Shown: positions 30,996 to 38,125 of the stretch, one piece after another
Layout: the number at the start of each line of letters is the position of its first letter
Numbering within the stretch: position 1 is the stretch's first letter
Virus record (IMG/VR): IMGVR_UViG_3300023170_000007
Coordinates: 116,376-180,375 of that record
DNA from: a virus
Direction: 5' to 3' (one strand)
DNA length: 64,000 bases
Made by a program: the position numbers and the translations under genes
Notes under the pieces: generated by a model
Databases searched by the model: none
The model's input: the letters and a program-made list of their open reading frames with translations, nothing else
Told to the model about the DNA's origin: nothing

Positions 30996-31187
30996 ATGTA
31001 CGTTACTGAAATCATACGTATTGAGTCTTGTCGGTCCATTGGACCTATTTTTTTCTCTGGAGAACTTGCGTCATCGCAGTTTAGGGAAGTAAGTGATGCT
31101 CGAAAAGCCGCTAGAGACTGGTGCGAAAAGAATAGTGTTGATATGGATACGATCAAGATCGTCAGTAGCATCGTGGGGTGCTTATGA
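30996..31187 (+). CDS. small protein of unknown function
   Basis: 63 residues, starting directly after the preceding stop, with AGGAGATGAATAA providing the RBS. Contains EIIRIESCRSIGPIFFSGEL and an amphipathic helix ARKAARDWCEKN. No recognised domain. ATGA overlap with the next gene. Confidence 0.65.
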   Translation: MYVTEIIRIESCRSIGPIFFSGELASSQFREVSDARKAARDWCEKNSVDMDTIKIVSSIVGCL

Positions 31188-31336
31188 TCGAACTGATACC
31201 TGTCGTAGCAATCACCGCTCTCGTTTACATCATAGCTCGTACTGTTAGTTACGCTGAAGCAAGTCACAAAGCTGCGCAAAAAGAAAAGCTGGAACAAGAG
31301 CGAAAAAAGCGAATCGCTGAGCTTTACGGAAGATAA
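31184..31336 (+). CDS. 50-residue single-pass membrane protein
   Basis: MIELIPVVAITALVYIIART, one helix, followed by a charged coiled coil (KAAQKEKLEQERKKRIAEL). An anchor-plus-coil design like small phage inner-membrane proteins or Rz-like fragments; no specific assignment. Its stop overlaps an AATCGTGCA promoter. Confidence 0.6.
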   Translation: MIELIPVVAITALVYIIARTVSYAEASHKAAQKEKLEQERKKRIAELYGR

Positions 31337-31368
31337 TCGTGCAAGCACAGGTCAAACTGTTGTATAAT
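31335..31368 (+). promoter_or_regulatory. AATCGTGCA-type promoter
   Basis: AATCGTGCA 31335-31343 (overlapping a stop codon), 19-base spacer, TATAAT 31363-31368; AAGGAGG at 31381-31387 follows. Confidence 0.85.
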
Positions 31369-31391
31369 ATAAATGTTGGTAAGGAGGTCAA

Positions 31392-31532
31392 TTGGAAAAC
31401 TTGACGAACATTGAGAACTGGATTATCGTTGGAAAAGCAATGATTCAGATCACTTACAACTTTTGGCCCTGTGTTGCTCTGTTCATGGGGTATTGTGTGT
31501 ACGAAACTTTTTTTATGAAGGAAGAGCGATAA
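31392..31532 (+). CDS. 46-residue membrane protein
   Basis: TTG start five bases after AAGGAGG. ENLTNIENWIIVGKAMIQIT, then YNFWPCVALFMGYCVYETFF: one hydrophobic helix with an aromatic surround. Ends with the TAATG overlap into the next gene. Function unknown. Confidence 0.55.
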   Translation: MENLTNIENWIIVGKAMIQITYNFWPCVALFMGYCVYETFFMKEER

Positions 31533-31987
31533 TGAAGTACGAGACTTTGGTAAAGAAACTTAAGAAACGACTTGGTGAAGACATCGATATTCAAGTTGGT
31601 GAATACAAGGATTTCCTTGTCTACGGGGGTAGAGTCCTCTCTTGGCGGAAGGACATCGATGGTCAAGTCCGAGGGTTTCACACAAAAGGCGTCGGCCAGG
31701 AGTCTTGTCCACACACTGATTATTATCCGGGAACGTGGTGGGATAACGCAACACAGATGATCGACAGCGTCTGCCCACCACCTCCGAAGTTTGTTCCAGG
31801 ACAGTACGTCCGATTCAAAGACAACAAGCGAAATCAACGCGCAGGTCTAGTCGGTAAGTCAGACTTGGTGGTTGAAGCTAAAAGTAAGTATTCAGTCACT
31901 TTGATGAATATGTCTACTAGCACCCATCCAGTCTGGGGTCAGCAAACAATCGTTTTCAATGAAAGAGATCTAGAGCTAGTAAGCTAG
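31532..31987 (+). CDS. protein of unknown function with C-terminal barrel
   Basis: 151 residues. N-terminal helix-rich part (YETLVKKLKKRLGEDIDIQV), middle with VCPPPPKFVPGQYVRFKDNK (near 85-104) that opens a PGQYV SH3/KOW-like barrel, ending FNERDLELVS. So it links an extra N-terminal domain to the tiny-barrel fold. Confidence 0.65.
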   Translation: MKYETLVKKLKKRLGEDIDIQVGEYKDFLVYGGRVLSWRKDIDGQVRGFHTKGVGQESCPHTDYYPGTWWDNATQMIDSVCPPPPKFVPGQYVRFKDNKRNQRAGLVGKSDLVVEAKSKYSVTLMNMSTSTHPVWGQQTIVFNERDLELVS

Positions 31988-31998
31988 AAGGGAAAATA

Positions 31999-32364
31999 AT
32001 GGCCTTCGCGGTTAAGAACAACAAGGGTGATATCGACAAACGGAAGACAAACACTCTTGCGAAACAACTAGAAAAGTCTTGCAAGAATATTAATAAGACA
32101 GTCTTGAAAGAGGTTACTACATTCAAGAAGATGGCCGAAGAGTTCGAGGTTGATGATTCTTTCTGGCGTGCGGCAGCTCACCGAGCGATGCTTACGCTAC
32201 ACAAAGACAATATGGATGTCTGGCTGTCTGCCGAGTTTGGTGATCTCTTTGGTAATGCAGATTTGCATAATCCAACCAACATTAACAGCTGGGTCGACAT
32301 CGAGAGGCTAGAAAGCGCTCGACAGAAATGGGAAGAAAAACAAAAGAAGAAGGAGAACAAATGA
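31999..32364 (+). CDS. protein of unknown function
   Basis: 121 residues, basic, helical, no membrane segment. VKNNKGDIDKRKTNTLAKQL near the start, and KENK at the end overlapping the HAD gene (ATGA). A central WRAAAHRAMLTLHKDNMDVW helix. No family recognised. Confidence 0.65.
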   Translation: MAFAVKNNKGDIDKRKTNTLAKQLEKSCKNINKTVLKEVTTFKKMAEEFEVDDSFWRAAAHRAMLTLHKDNMDVWLSAEFGDLFGNADLHNPTNINSWVDIERLESARQKWEEKQKKKENK

Positions 32365-32723
32365 AGAAGTATCACACGTATTTTTTTGATATCGATGGAA
32401 CGATTTTCGTATATCGAAAGTTTGAGACATACGGAGATTCGCCTGCGGTGCTGACCCCAGGAGCCCTTGAGAAGCTTCGAGAGATCAAGGATGCTGGTCA
32501 CACCATCATTCTTACTACAGCCCGGCCAGAAGAGCTCCGCGACCTTACAGTGGTAGAGTTGAGAGGTGCCGGAGTTCCTTACGACCAGCTGGTAATGGGA
32601 CTAGCTCGAGGGCCCCGCCATCTTGTGAATGATATGTCGCCGAATGAACCGGGTGAGAGGGCCACTGGCTGGAACCTAACCAGAGATGAAGGTCTTGAAA
32701 AAATTGAAGTTGTTAGAGTCTAA
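32361..32723 (+). CDS. HAD-superfamily phosphatase
   Basis: 120 residues. Motif I YFFDIDGTIF (D9, D11), motif II ILTTARPEELR (Thr near 53) and a DDMSPNEP-like motif III/IV at VNDMSPNEPGE near 92-102. Small, cap-less HAD of the kind phages use as polynucleotide or nucleotide phosphatases. Convergent with the vWA lipoprotein, sharing four bases at the stops. AAGGAGAA RBS. Confidence 0.85.
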   Translation: MKKYHTYFFDIDGTIFVYRKFETYGDSPAVLTPGALEKLREIKDAGHTIILTTARPEELRDLTVVELRGAGVPYDQLVMGLARGPRHLVNDMSPNEPGERATGWNLTRDEGLEKIEVVRV

Positions 32724-33682
32724 CTGCTGACCACGTAGCCGACTTCAACTAGAGCACCGCCACTGGGTATGACTGTGAAAAGCACAGTGTTAGTTGCGAC
32801 GTCGAACGTCCAATCAAGATATTCTGACCCGTCGACAAATACTCTTATTGTCTGTTCTATCGGAGTGTATGACAACGTGATGGATTCATAGGGTTCTATT
32901 TGATCGGTCGCCGCACTGACTCCGGGGGTCCAGTCTTCAGAACATATATCAACGATCGTACCGAACATCAGGTTAGTTGCATCCATGTATCGTACACCAA
33001 CGTCTGAGCTCCCTACGGGAACCTCACACACTGACTGGTCTTCTTCTTGCATAACAATGCTTGCAAGAAAAACGTTCCCGAACCGTCTAGAGGTATACCA
33101 CATCACAAACTCATTAGCTGTAGCGAATGTAGTGCTTTGATCATCTTCATCGCTAACGAAAACAACGAGAAGCGCAGCATCATGTCTCATCCAAGACGCA
33201 GCGTATGGATTATATTGCATATAGTGATATAACGCGTCAAAACCCTCTTCGTCAGCTCCCGTGCCCATCGCCGCGTACATGTCCTCTGCGTCAGTTATTG
33301 TATCACCCGGTACCAGAGGGAACTGCTGTTCCACCTCTGCTTCTTCCGGGTCTGTTGGTATCATTATCAACCGCCAACCAGTTGGGGGTAAAGATAGCAT
33401 CATTTGCTCAATGCCTACCAACAATCGATCTTGGAATTGCTGCATTGATCCGCTAGTATCAATAACCCATATGATATCGACACCATCGACAGCAGAAACC
33501 TGTACAAATGAATCAATCCAAATGTCTGCTTCCTCGATCGGTGTCTCGACTTCGACTGGCACTTCGACGACGACTTCGACTTCGACTGGTACTTCAACAA
33601 CTTTTTCGTATACTAGAGTCTGATCAGAGCCACAGCCGGCGAGCAGTGATATTGATAGGATGATGTGTGGGAAGAGCTTCAT
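32720..33682 (-). CDS. lipoprotein with von Willebrand A domain
   Basis: 320 residues on the minus strand. Lipobox signal MKLFPHIILSISLLAGCGSD (Cys 17). A Val/Glu/Pro-rich linker (VEVPVEVEVVVEVPVEVETP) is followed by a vWA fold with MIDAS DTSGSM near 75-80 and VVFVSDEDDQSTTF near 175. The same DE(D/E)DQS stretch occurs in the vWA lipoprotein at 55663, so the two are paralogous. It ends in a beta domain (RVFVDGSEYLDWTFDVATN). Expected in the host envelope, facing outward or periplasmic. Rare in phages, common in Myxococcota-type bacteria. Confidence 0.85.
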   Translation of the reverse strand: MKLFPHIILSISLLAGCGSDQTLVYEKVVEVPVEVEVVVEVPVEVETPIEEADIWIDSFVQVSAVDGVDIIWVIDTSGSMQQFQDRLLVGIEQMMLSLPPTGWRLIMIPTDPEEAEVEQQFPLVPGDTITDAEDMYAAMGTGADEEGFDALYHYMQYNPYAASWMRHDAALLVVFVSDEDDQSTTFATANEFVMWYTSRRFGNVFLASIVMQEEDQSVCEVPVGSSDVGVRYMDATNLMFGTIVDICSEDWTPGVSAATDQIEPYESITLSYTPIEQTIRVFVDGSEYLDWTFDVATNTVLFTVIPSGGALVEVGYVVSS

Positions 33683-33774
33683 TGTGGTCCCTTATTTGTA
33701 ACTATACAGAAGAGAGCTATTTGTGTTTACCTAACACTCAAAGGCGTATATTTATATCTGCAAGGAGTTTGACT

Positions 33775-34164
33775 ATGAAAATAACAGAAAGCAACATCAG
33801 AAAGATAATCAGAGAAGAGCTCTCCTCACTTATGGAGCAGGACGAGGCGAAGCCAAAGAAGCTCGATGATCTTGACTTTAAGTCTGATGACCGAATGGAG
33901 TATGAGAGATGGGCTCGTTCTGCTGGTCACGTTTCTCCTGAAGTCCAATCAACTCTAGTTTCGTATTTCTTAAACCAAAATCTACAGAATGCTCATGACT
34001 TGCACCAGAGGCTCTGTGACGAACTCGGTTTAGACCATGATGCAGTGATGGCGGCTATGGAAAACCGACTAGAAAAAGAAGAAGATCCAGCTGCAGAGGA
34101 ATCTGCTCGAGAGCTCGATCTAGCACGCGTCGCAGAAGCAGTATCTGCAATCTCTAAGCTGTAA
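33775..34164 (+). CDS. tagged protein 11 (MKITESNIRKIIREE leader), probable internal head protein
   Basis: 129 residues, the same leader as the cluster at 24.7-28.3 kb but 5 kb away: MKITESNIRKIIREELSSLM. The body is acidic and helical (RLEKEEDPAAEESARELDLA). AAGGAG RBS. Lies just after the divergent minus-strand lipoprotein, with its own promoter region. Confidence 0.75.
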   Translation: MKITESNIRKIIREELSSLMEQDEAKPKKLDDLDFKSDDRMEYERWARSAGHVSPEVQSTLVSYFLNQNLQNAHDLHQRLCDELGLDHDAVMAAMENRLEKEEDPAAEESARELDLARVAEAVSAISKL

Positions 34165-34221
34165 CATCTCATCAGGTTCCTGAAGAAAGAATACTTATAG
34201 AGTAAGGAACTGGAGATAGCG

Positions 34222-34518
34222 ATGAAAATTGAAGAGCTTGCGCCCGGAATGCTACTCAAGCCGATCCCGGGTTATGTCTGGGTAGAAATACCGTGGAAGG
34301 GCAGCTCTGGTAAAGTGGTCGGGTCGTACATCAAGGTTTGTACCGATAGGTATAACCCTGCTCCAGAAGAGATGGTTCGTTGCGAAAGAGTCTTGTACCT
34401 CGGAGATTCAAGCTTAACAGGTGTTATGCCCACTCCCGGTAAGCAGGTAGTCCTTGCATGGGGATCAAAAATGACGATCGATCCGACGAGCTGGCGTTTC
34501 ATCTGTCAAGTTACCTAA
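34222..34518 (+). CDS. protein of unknown function, barrel-like
   Basis: 98 residues. MKIEELAPGMLLKPIPGYVW opens with a PGM(L)L strand like the SH3/KOW group; later PTPGKQVVLAWGSKMTIDPT. Beta-rich without a membrane segment. RBS AGGAACTGGAG. No function can be assigned. Confidence 0.65.
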   Translation: MKIEELAPGMLLKPIPGYVWVEIPWKGSSGKVVGSYIKVCTDRYNPAPEEMVRCERVLYLGDSSLTGVMPTPGKQVVLAWGSKMTIDPTSWRFICQVT

Positions 34519-34531
34519 AATTGTACATTGA

Positions 34532-34560
34532 TTGTACAGAAGCATATTTCCCTATAGAAT
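34532..34560 (+). promoter_or_regulatory. TTGTAC-N17-TAGAAT promoter (weaker match)
   Basis: TTGTAC 34532-34537, 17-base spacer, TAGAAT 34555-34560. A second TTGTAC at 34521 is less well spaced. The following gene starts near 34601. Confidence 0.5.
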
Positions 34561-34600
34561 AAATGGTGTACAGTATTACTCGGTGGGAAATATTACTCAG

Positions 34601-34873
34601 ATGAAGAATATAGACATTAAACTTAGCTCTGGTGAAGGCGCGATAGTGTTTCGCGGTGAAGGAGTGGAGTTCTATTATCCAGATGGCGGGCCCATCGATC
34701 TTCGAGAAACGTTTGAGTTTTTAACTTTCGCGCTTATGAAGCACGAGTGGTTAGCTGAGTGGTACGAGTATCTCGCATCTGCCGAAGCGCTTAGAGACCT
34801 TGCTGGTGAAAATGATAAGCCGCATCTTAGGTTGATAGTTGGAGGAAAATCAGACGATGAAATTGAGTCATAG
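34601..34873 (+). CDS. protein of unknown function
   Basis: 90 residues from the ATG at 34601 after GGTGGGAAATA; a longer frame to TTG 34532 would overlap the promoter. MKNIDIKLSSGEGAIVFRGE, then helices (FEFLTFALMKHEWLAEWYEY). No known family. Overlaps the next gene by 17 bases. Confidence 0.6.
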   Translation: MKNIDIKLSSGEGAIVFRGEGVEFYYPDGGPIDLRETFEFLTFALMKHEWLAEWYEYLASAEALRDLAGENDKPHLRLIVGGKSDDEIES

Positions 34874-35075
34874 CACACAGAGAGCTATCGTTCTTGCTAC
34901 TTTTGTAGCTGGACTTTTAGTTATACTATACCCATTCTTAGAAGGTGTCGTCCTCGCTCCTTCTTCACAAGAGTTTCTTGCAAAACCAACGCAAGCTCCT
35001 GAAGAAAACCCAGCCTTCACCCCATTATATCCTGAGGGCTCTGGAGAGAGGGTTCCAGCAATTGGAAAACAGTAA
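34857..35075 (+). CDS. single-pass membrane protein with Pro-rich tail
   Basis: 72 residues. GGAGG 12 bases before the ATG. One helix (AIVLATFVAGLLVILYPFLE), then a Pro/Gly-rich external tail (PTQAPEENPAFTPLYPEGSG). Overlaps the NlpC/P60-like gene. Could be an accessory lysis or envelope protein. Confidence 0.6.
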   Translation: MKLSHSTQRAIVLATFVAGLLVILYPFLEGVVLAPSSQEFLAKPTQAPEENPAFTPLYPEGSGERVPAIGKQ

Positions 35076-35574
35076 CATCAAGATTGCTTTTTATAAAGGG
35101 AGCCACGACAGTCGTCTTCATCAGTTCATAAAGTGGTACACGAAAAGCAAATACAGCCACGCTGAGTTGGTACTACCTGATGGGAAAACGTGGGTCAGTA
35201 TTAGTCCTTTCCTTTCATCTACGGTAGAGACCAGGATCGTCGATCATCCAAACCCAGAAAATTGGGACTACCTGACTCTTAAGTTACACTGGCGCGAGCC
35301 TGTGAGGAAATACCAGCTTGAACAATTAGGGAAGTTCATAGGAATGACCGAAGGTTCTGGGTATGACTGGGTTGGAATGATTCTTTCTCAGCTTTGTCCG
35401 TTTGTAATAAAGCACAAAAAGAAGTGGTATTGCTCAGAGTGGATTGCATATGCATTGGTACATTCTAGGATCGTGATGTGGGACGATATAAAGCTATATA
35501 GGACACCTGATCTTCACCCTGGAAAGCTGTATAACATCCTGAGTAGTATTGACGAAAATGCGATGTACAAATAG
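35062..35574 (+). CDS. permuted papain-fold (YiiX/NlpC-P60-like) protein
   Basis: 170 residues, TTG start after GGAGAGAGGG. Conserved pattern: YSHAELVLPDGKTWVSIS (His near 32) and KKWYCSEWIAYALVHSR (Cys near 122). The His-before-Cys order is the circularly permuted NlpC/P60 arrangement (YaeF/YiiX). Such enzymes act on peptides, lipids or cell-wall amides. No signal peptide, so an intracellular or virion role is more likely than lysis. Confidence 0.75.
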   Translation: MENSNIKIAFYKGSHDSRLHQFIKWYTKSKYSHAELVLPDGKTWVSISPFLSSTVETRIVDHPNPENWDYLTLKLHWREPVRKYQLEQLGKFIGMTEGSGYDWVGMILSQLCPFVIKHKKKWYCSEWIAYALVHSRIVMWDDIKLYRTPDLHPGKLYNILSSIDENAMYK

Positions 35575-35650
35575 ACAGCTTTTCTTATATTGACACATCA
35601 AATAATTTAGCGACTCAGGAACACGCTAACGAAGTCAAGGAGATGAAATA

Positions 35651-36088
35651 ATGAGTCAAGTTGTAGAGAATGGTAACACGATTGCCGTAAATTATGTTGG
35701 TACCCTCGAGGACGGTTCAGAGTTTGATAACTCATATGAGCGTGGAGAGCCGATCGGCTTTGAAGTCGGGGGAGCGCAGGTGATCAAAGGTTTCAGCAAT
35801 GCCGTCTTGGGTATGCAGGTCGGTGAGAAGAAATCTGTTACCATTGCACCTGAAGACGCCTACGGTGAACGTCAACTTGAGGCAGTACAAGTATTTCCTC
35901 GTGAAGCTTTTCCTGAAGATATGGAGCTAGCTCCAGGGATGCAAGTTACCGGGGCTGGACCCGAGGGGCAAGAGTTCCCTGCAATTGTTACAGCTATCGC
36001 ATTCAATGGTGTTATTCTTGATATGAACCACCCTCTTGCTGGTAGAACCTTAAACTTCGATATCGAAGTTGTAAGTATTGAGCAGTAA
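35651..36088 (+). CDS. FKBP-type peptidyl-prolyl isomerase, SlyD-like
   Basis: 145 residues. FKBP core YVGTLEDGSEFDNSYERGEP and VIKGFSNAVLGMQVGEKKSV, followed by the insert-in-flap region and NHPLAGRTLNFDIEVVSIEQ, the SlyD signature. The His-rich metal-binding tail of E. coli SlyD is missing. Catalyses prolyl isomerisation and acts as a chaperone. Unusual in phages but with Hsp20 and DnaJ in the window, a folding role in virion assembly is plausible. AAGGAG start. Confidence 0.9.
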   Translation: MSQVVENGNTIAVNYVGTLEDGSEFDNSYERGEPIGFEVGGAQVIKGFSNAVLGMQVGEKKSVTIAPEDAYGERQLEAVQVFPREAFPEDMELAPGMQVTGAGPEGQEFPAIVTAIAFNGVILDMNHPLAGRTLNFDIEVVSIEQ

Positions 36089-36090
36089 AC

Positions 36091-36119
36091 TTGTACAATC
36101 AGAAGTGCTCTGATAATAT
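36091..36119 (+). promoter_or_regulatory. TTGTAC-N17-TAATAT promoter
   Basis: TTGTAC 36091-36096, 17-base spacer, TAATAT 36114-36119, leading to the repeat-containing lipoprotein gene. Confidence 0.65.
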
Positions 36120-36177
36120 CTGATGGATTCACAGGTTGTGAACATCTTTATTGTTTAAAAAGAAAGGAGGAAAATCA

Positions 36178-36549
36178 ATGAAGAACATTATTTTGACGCT
36201 GCTCGCCGGAGTTGCTATCTATGGTTTTGGTGGATTCATGGTCGGTTGCGGTGATGGTGAAGATGAGACTGTAGAGACTGGAACTGAAGCAGAGACTGAT
36301 GCTGGAACTGAAGCAGAAGCAGAAGCAGAAGCTGGAACTGAAGCAGAAGCTGGAACTGAAGCAGAAGCTGGAACTGAAGCAGAAGCTGGAACTGAAGCAG
36401 AAGCTGGAACTGAAGCAGAAGCTGGAACTGAAGCAGAAGCTGGATCTGAGACTGAGACTGATGCTGGAGCGGAAGCTGGGGCTGGGGCAGACGCCGGCGT
36501 TGAAGAAGACGAAGATGCAGGCGCCGACCCTGAAGAATCTCAGGACTAA
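36178..36549 (+). CDS. lipoprotein with EAGTEA tandem repeats
   Basis: 123 residues, ATG after AAAGGAGG. MKNIILTLLAGVAIYGFGGF then MVGCGDGE: lipobox Cys near 24. The rest is Glu/Ala/Gly/Thr repeats (EAGTEA x6 and variants) and an acidic tail ending DPEESQD. A lipid-anchored, disordered, strongly acidic surface protein. The repeat is encoded by perfect 18-base copies, so copy number may vary between isolates. Confidence 0.8.
   Translation: MKNIILTLLAGVAIYGFGGFMVGCGDGEDETVETGTEAETDAGTEAEAEAEAGTEAEAGTEAEAGTEAEAGTEAEAGTEAEAGTEAEAGSETETDAGAEAGAGADAGVEEDEDAGADPEESQD
36331..36438 (+). repeat. six perfect tandem copies of an 18-bp unit
   Basis: Unit GCTGGAACTGAAGCAGAA, six exact copies at 36331-36438, with imperfect copies at 36301-36330 and after 36439. 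In frame (18 = 6 codons, AGTEAE), so copy-number change alters protein length without frameshift. Confidence 0.9.
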
Positions 36550-36634
36550 TAAAACAAGCCGCAGGAAGGCACGGGCTGAAATGGTTTCGATAGGTGCCTA
36601 AACCCATTAACACACACACACAAAGGAGAAAAAA

Positions 36635-36838
36635 ATGGGTAAAGAAAATAAGAGTGGTTACGAACTACGCACTGAATTGCTTGGTATGGCAATTGGAATT
36701 GTTGACCAGAAGACACAACGTCTTTTTGAAAATGAGCATCTCAAGCCAGAAGGTACGAGATCTCCGGTTTCACCATTCACAACTGAGGACGTAATTGCTG
36801 AGGCTGAGAAGCTTTACAATTTTGTTCAGCAGAAGTAG
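36635..36838 (+). CDS. small conserved phage protein
   Basis: 67 residues, AAAGGAG before the ATG. YELRTELLGMAIGIVDQKTQ, then TTEDVIAEAEKLYNFVQQK. The (Y/F)xLRxxLLxxA...DVI..AEKLY(x)FV pattern is widespread in T4-like phages as a small protein of unknown function. Followed by a strong terminator. Confidence 0.75.
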   Translation: MGKENKSGYELRTELLGMAIGIVDQKTQRLFENEHLKPEGTRSPVSPFTTEDVIAEAEKLYNFVQQK

Positions 36839-36860
36839 CCGTGAATAGCTAGTTCTACTT

Positions 36861-36893
36861 GAGGGGGAAGTTAATTCTTCCCCCTCTTTTTTT
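36861..36893 (+). terminator. strong rho-independent terminator
   Basis: GAGGGGGAAG-TTAATT-CTTCCCCCTC perfect 10-bp stem followed by seven T. Confidence 0.95.
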
Positions 36894-36907
36894 GTTCGGA
36901 GGTTCAC

Positions 36908-37156
36908 ATGATAACTTTTCTGTTATTCTGTTTCGGTTTCACCGTCGGAACACTATTTGGCATGGCACTAGCCAAAGTCAGGTTTAGTATGATGTCATGG
37001 GAACTCTTAAAGTGGCATCCTGAATCCCTTGGTTATAGGATCGTCCCAGGTCCCAAGCCCAAAATTAAGAGGGGCGAAAGAGCTTATCTTGCTCTTCCTC
37101 TCGATACGTCAGGCCTCAGTCCGGGAGAAGAAATCGTCGTAAAGAGGCCTGAGTAA
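36908..37156 (+). CDS. small membrane-anchored protein
   Basis: 82 residues. MITFLLFCFGFTVGTLFGMA is a membrane helix; the C-terminal part LGYRIVPGPKPKIKRGERAY ... LSPGEEIVVKRPE resembles a small barrel. RBS GGAGG. Single-gene unit between two terminator-promoter boundaries. Function unknown. Confidence 0.65.
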   Translation: MITFLLFCFGFTVGTLFGMALAKVRFSMMSWELLKWHPESLGYRIVPGPKPKIKRGERAYLALPLDTSGLSPGEEIVVKRPE

Positions 37157-37162
37157 ATTTCT

Positions 37163-37191
37163 TTGTACAAACTGATTTTTATGATTATTTA
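37163..37191 (+). promoter_or_regulatory. TTGTAC-N17-TATTTA promoter (weaker -10)
   Basis: TTGTAC 37163-37168, 17-base spacer, TATTTA 37186-37191, followed by an ATTATAC alternative -10. About 78 bases before the Hsp20 ATG. Confidence 0.5.
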
Positions 37192-37268
37192 TTATACAGA
37201 TGGCAGGAACGCCATAACGGGTTCTTGACATCTAGCAGTAACTCGCTTGAATAAAAAGGAGGTAAGCA

Positions 37269-37709
37269 ATGAACACTGCACTTACTCGACGTACAAACGT
37301 CTCATTCCCAAGTCTTCTTGGACGTTCCGTATTTGATGATGTATTTGATACATTCTTCAATGATATGCCGACCCATGTAAAACAATCTACGCAGGGTTAC
37401 CCGGTAGCTGATATCTACAGCGACGCGGATGGAAATACGGTCATGGAGTTTGCGCTGGCTGGATTCTCTAAGGAGAACCTCACCATTGAAGTGAAGCCAG
37501 AAGAACGCACTCTGACTGTTGCCGCTAACACCGACGAAGGTGGTGTAAGTGAGCGCCGCATCGCTCGTCGTAGTTTCAGTAAGACGTATGTCAATTATGA
37601 CGACAACCTCGACCTCGCACAGGCGAAGGCCCGATTTGAGAATGGACTTCTCTCTATCACAGTGCCGCGCCGACCTGAGGTAGCGCCTGTCGCAATTGAT
37701 ATCGCTTGA
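37269..37709 (+). CDS. Hsp20-type small heat-shock protein
   Basis: 146 residues with the alpha-crystallin domain: YPVADIYSDADGNTVMEFAL, FSKENLTIEVKPEERTLTVA, the C-terminal consensus ARFENGLLSITVPRRPEVAP. Holdase chaperones of this kind occur in cyanophages and other large phages. AAGGAGG RBS and a terminator directly after mark a single-gene, probably highly expressed unit. Confidence 0.92.
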   Translation: MNTALTRRTNVSFPSLLGRSVFDDVFDTFFNDMPTHVKQSTQGYPVADIYSDADGNTVMEFALAGFSKENLTIEVKPEERTLTVAANTDEGGVSERRIARRSFSKTYVNYDDNLDLAQAKARFENGLLSITVPRRPEVAPVAIDIA

Positions 37710-37731
37710 TCCGACGGTCAGCTATTCGGGT

Positions 37732-37764
37732 GGGGGAGAAGGTTTCGGCCTTCTCCCCCTTTTT
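37732..37764 (+). terminator. strong rho-independent terminator
   Basis: GGGGGAGAAGG-TTTCGG-CCTTCTCCCCC, 11-bp perfect stem followed by TTTTT. Confidence 0.95.
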
Positions 37765-37767
37765 CAT

Positions 37768-37795
37768 TTGTAAACTTAGATTCGTCCGTTAGAAT
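37768..37795 (+). promoter_or_regulatory. TTGTAA-N16-TAGAAT promoter
   Basis: TTGTAA 37768-37773, 16-base spacer, TAGAAT 37790-37795. Directly behind the terminator, before AGGAGAG and the GIY-YIG gene. Confidence 0.65.
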
Positions 37796-37812
37796 CATCT
37801 TAGGAGAGTAGT

Positions 37813-38124
37813 ATGTCACAGGACACTATCTGGTGGGTTTATGTTGTAGAATGCAGTGATAATAGTCTCTACACAGGGACGACCACAGATGTACAACGGA
37901 GGGTAAAAGAACACAACTCTCGAAGCCAGGGAGCAAAGTACACACGTTCTAGACGCCCGGTGAGGCTGAAAGTCTGTTTTCCTTGTGCTGATAGATCACA
38001 AGCACTGAAGGAAGAGTATAAGTTCAAGCAGCTCTCTAGAGAAAAGAAACTCCGATTTATTGAAGAGTACTGTGGCACGTGCCGACAGATGCCGTGTGAC
38101 TGTAACGTTATGTTTGGGTTTTAA
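37813..38124 (+). CDS. GIY-YIG domain protein (UPF0213/YhbQ-like)
   Basis: 103 residues. WWVYVVECSDNSLYTGTTTD (GIY-YIG as VYV...LYTG), then RRVKEHN and KYTRSRRPVRL. Length and order match the small UPF0213/YhbQ GIY-YIG proteins. A C-terminal Cys cluster (CGTCRQMPCDC) could bind zinc. Nuclease activity is predicted but the YhbQ group's function is unclear; a free-standing homing nuclease is an alternative. Confidence 0.85.
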   Translation: MSQDTIWWVYVVECSDNSLYTGTTTDVQRRVKEHNSRSQGAKYTRSRRPVRLKVCFPCADRSQALKEEYKFKQLSREKKLRFIEEYCGTCRQMPCDCNVMFGF

Positions 38125-38125
38125 G

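Noticed and set aside
33205-33623. + strand frames opposite the vWA lipoprotein gene
   Set aside because: They mirror the repetitive Val/Glu linker codons of the minus-strand gene and lack an RBS.
36236-36619. Other frames through the 18-bp repeat (Leu/Gln-rich and Lys/Gln-rich)
   Set aside because: A repeat of three-base multiples keeps all frames open; only the +1 frame has a lipobox and RBS.
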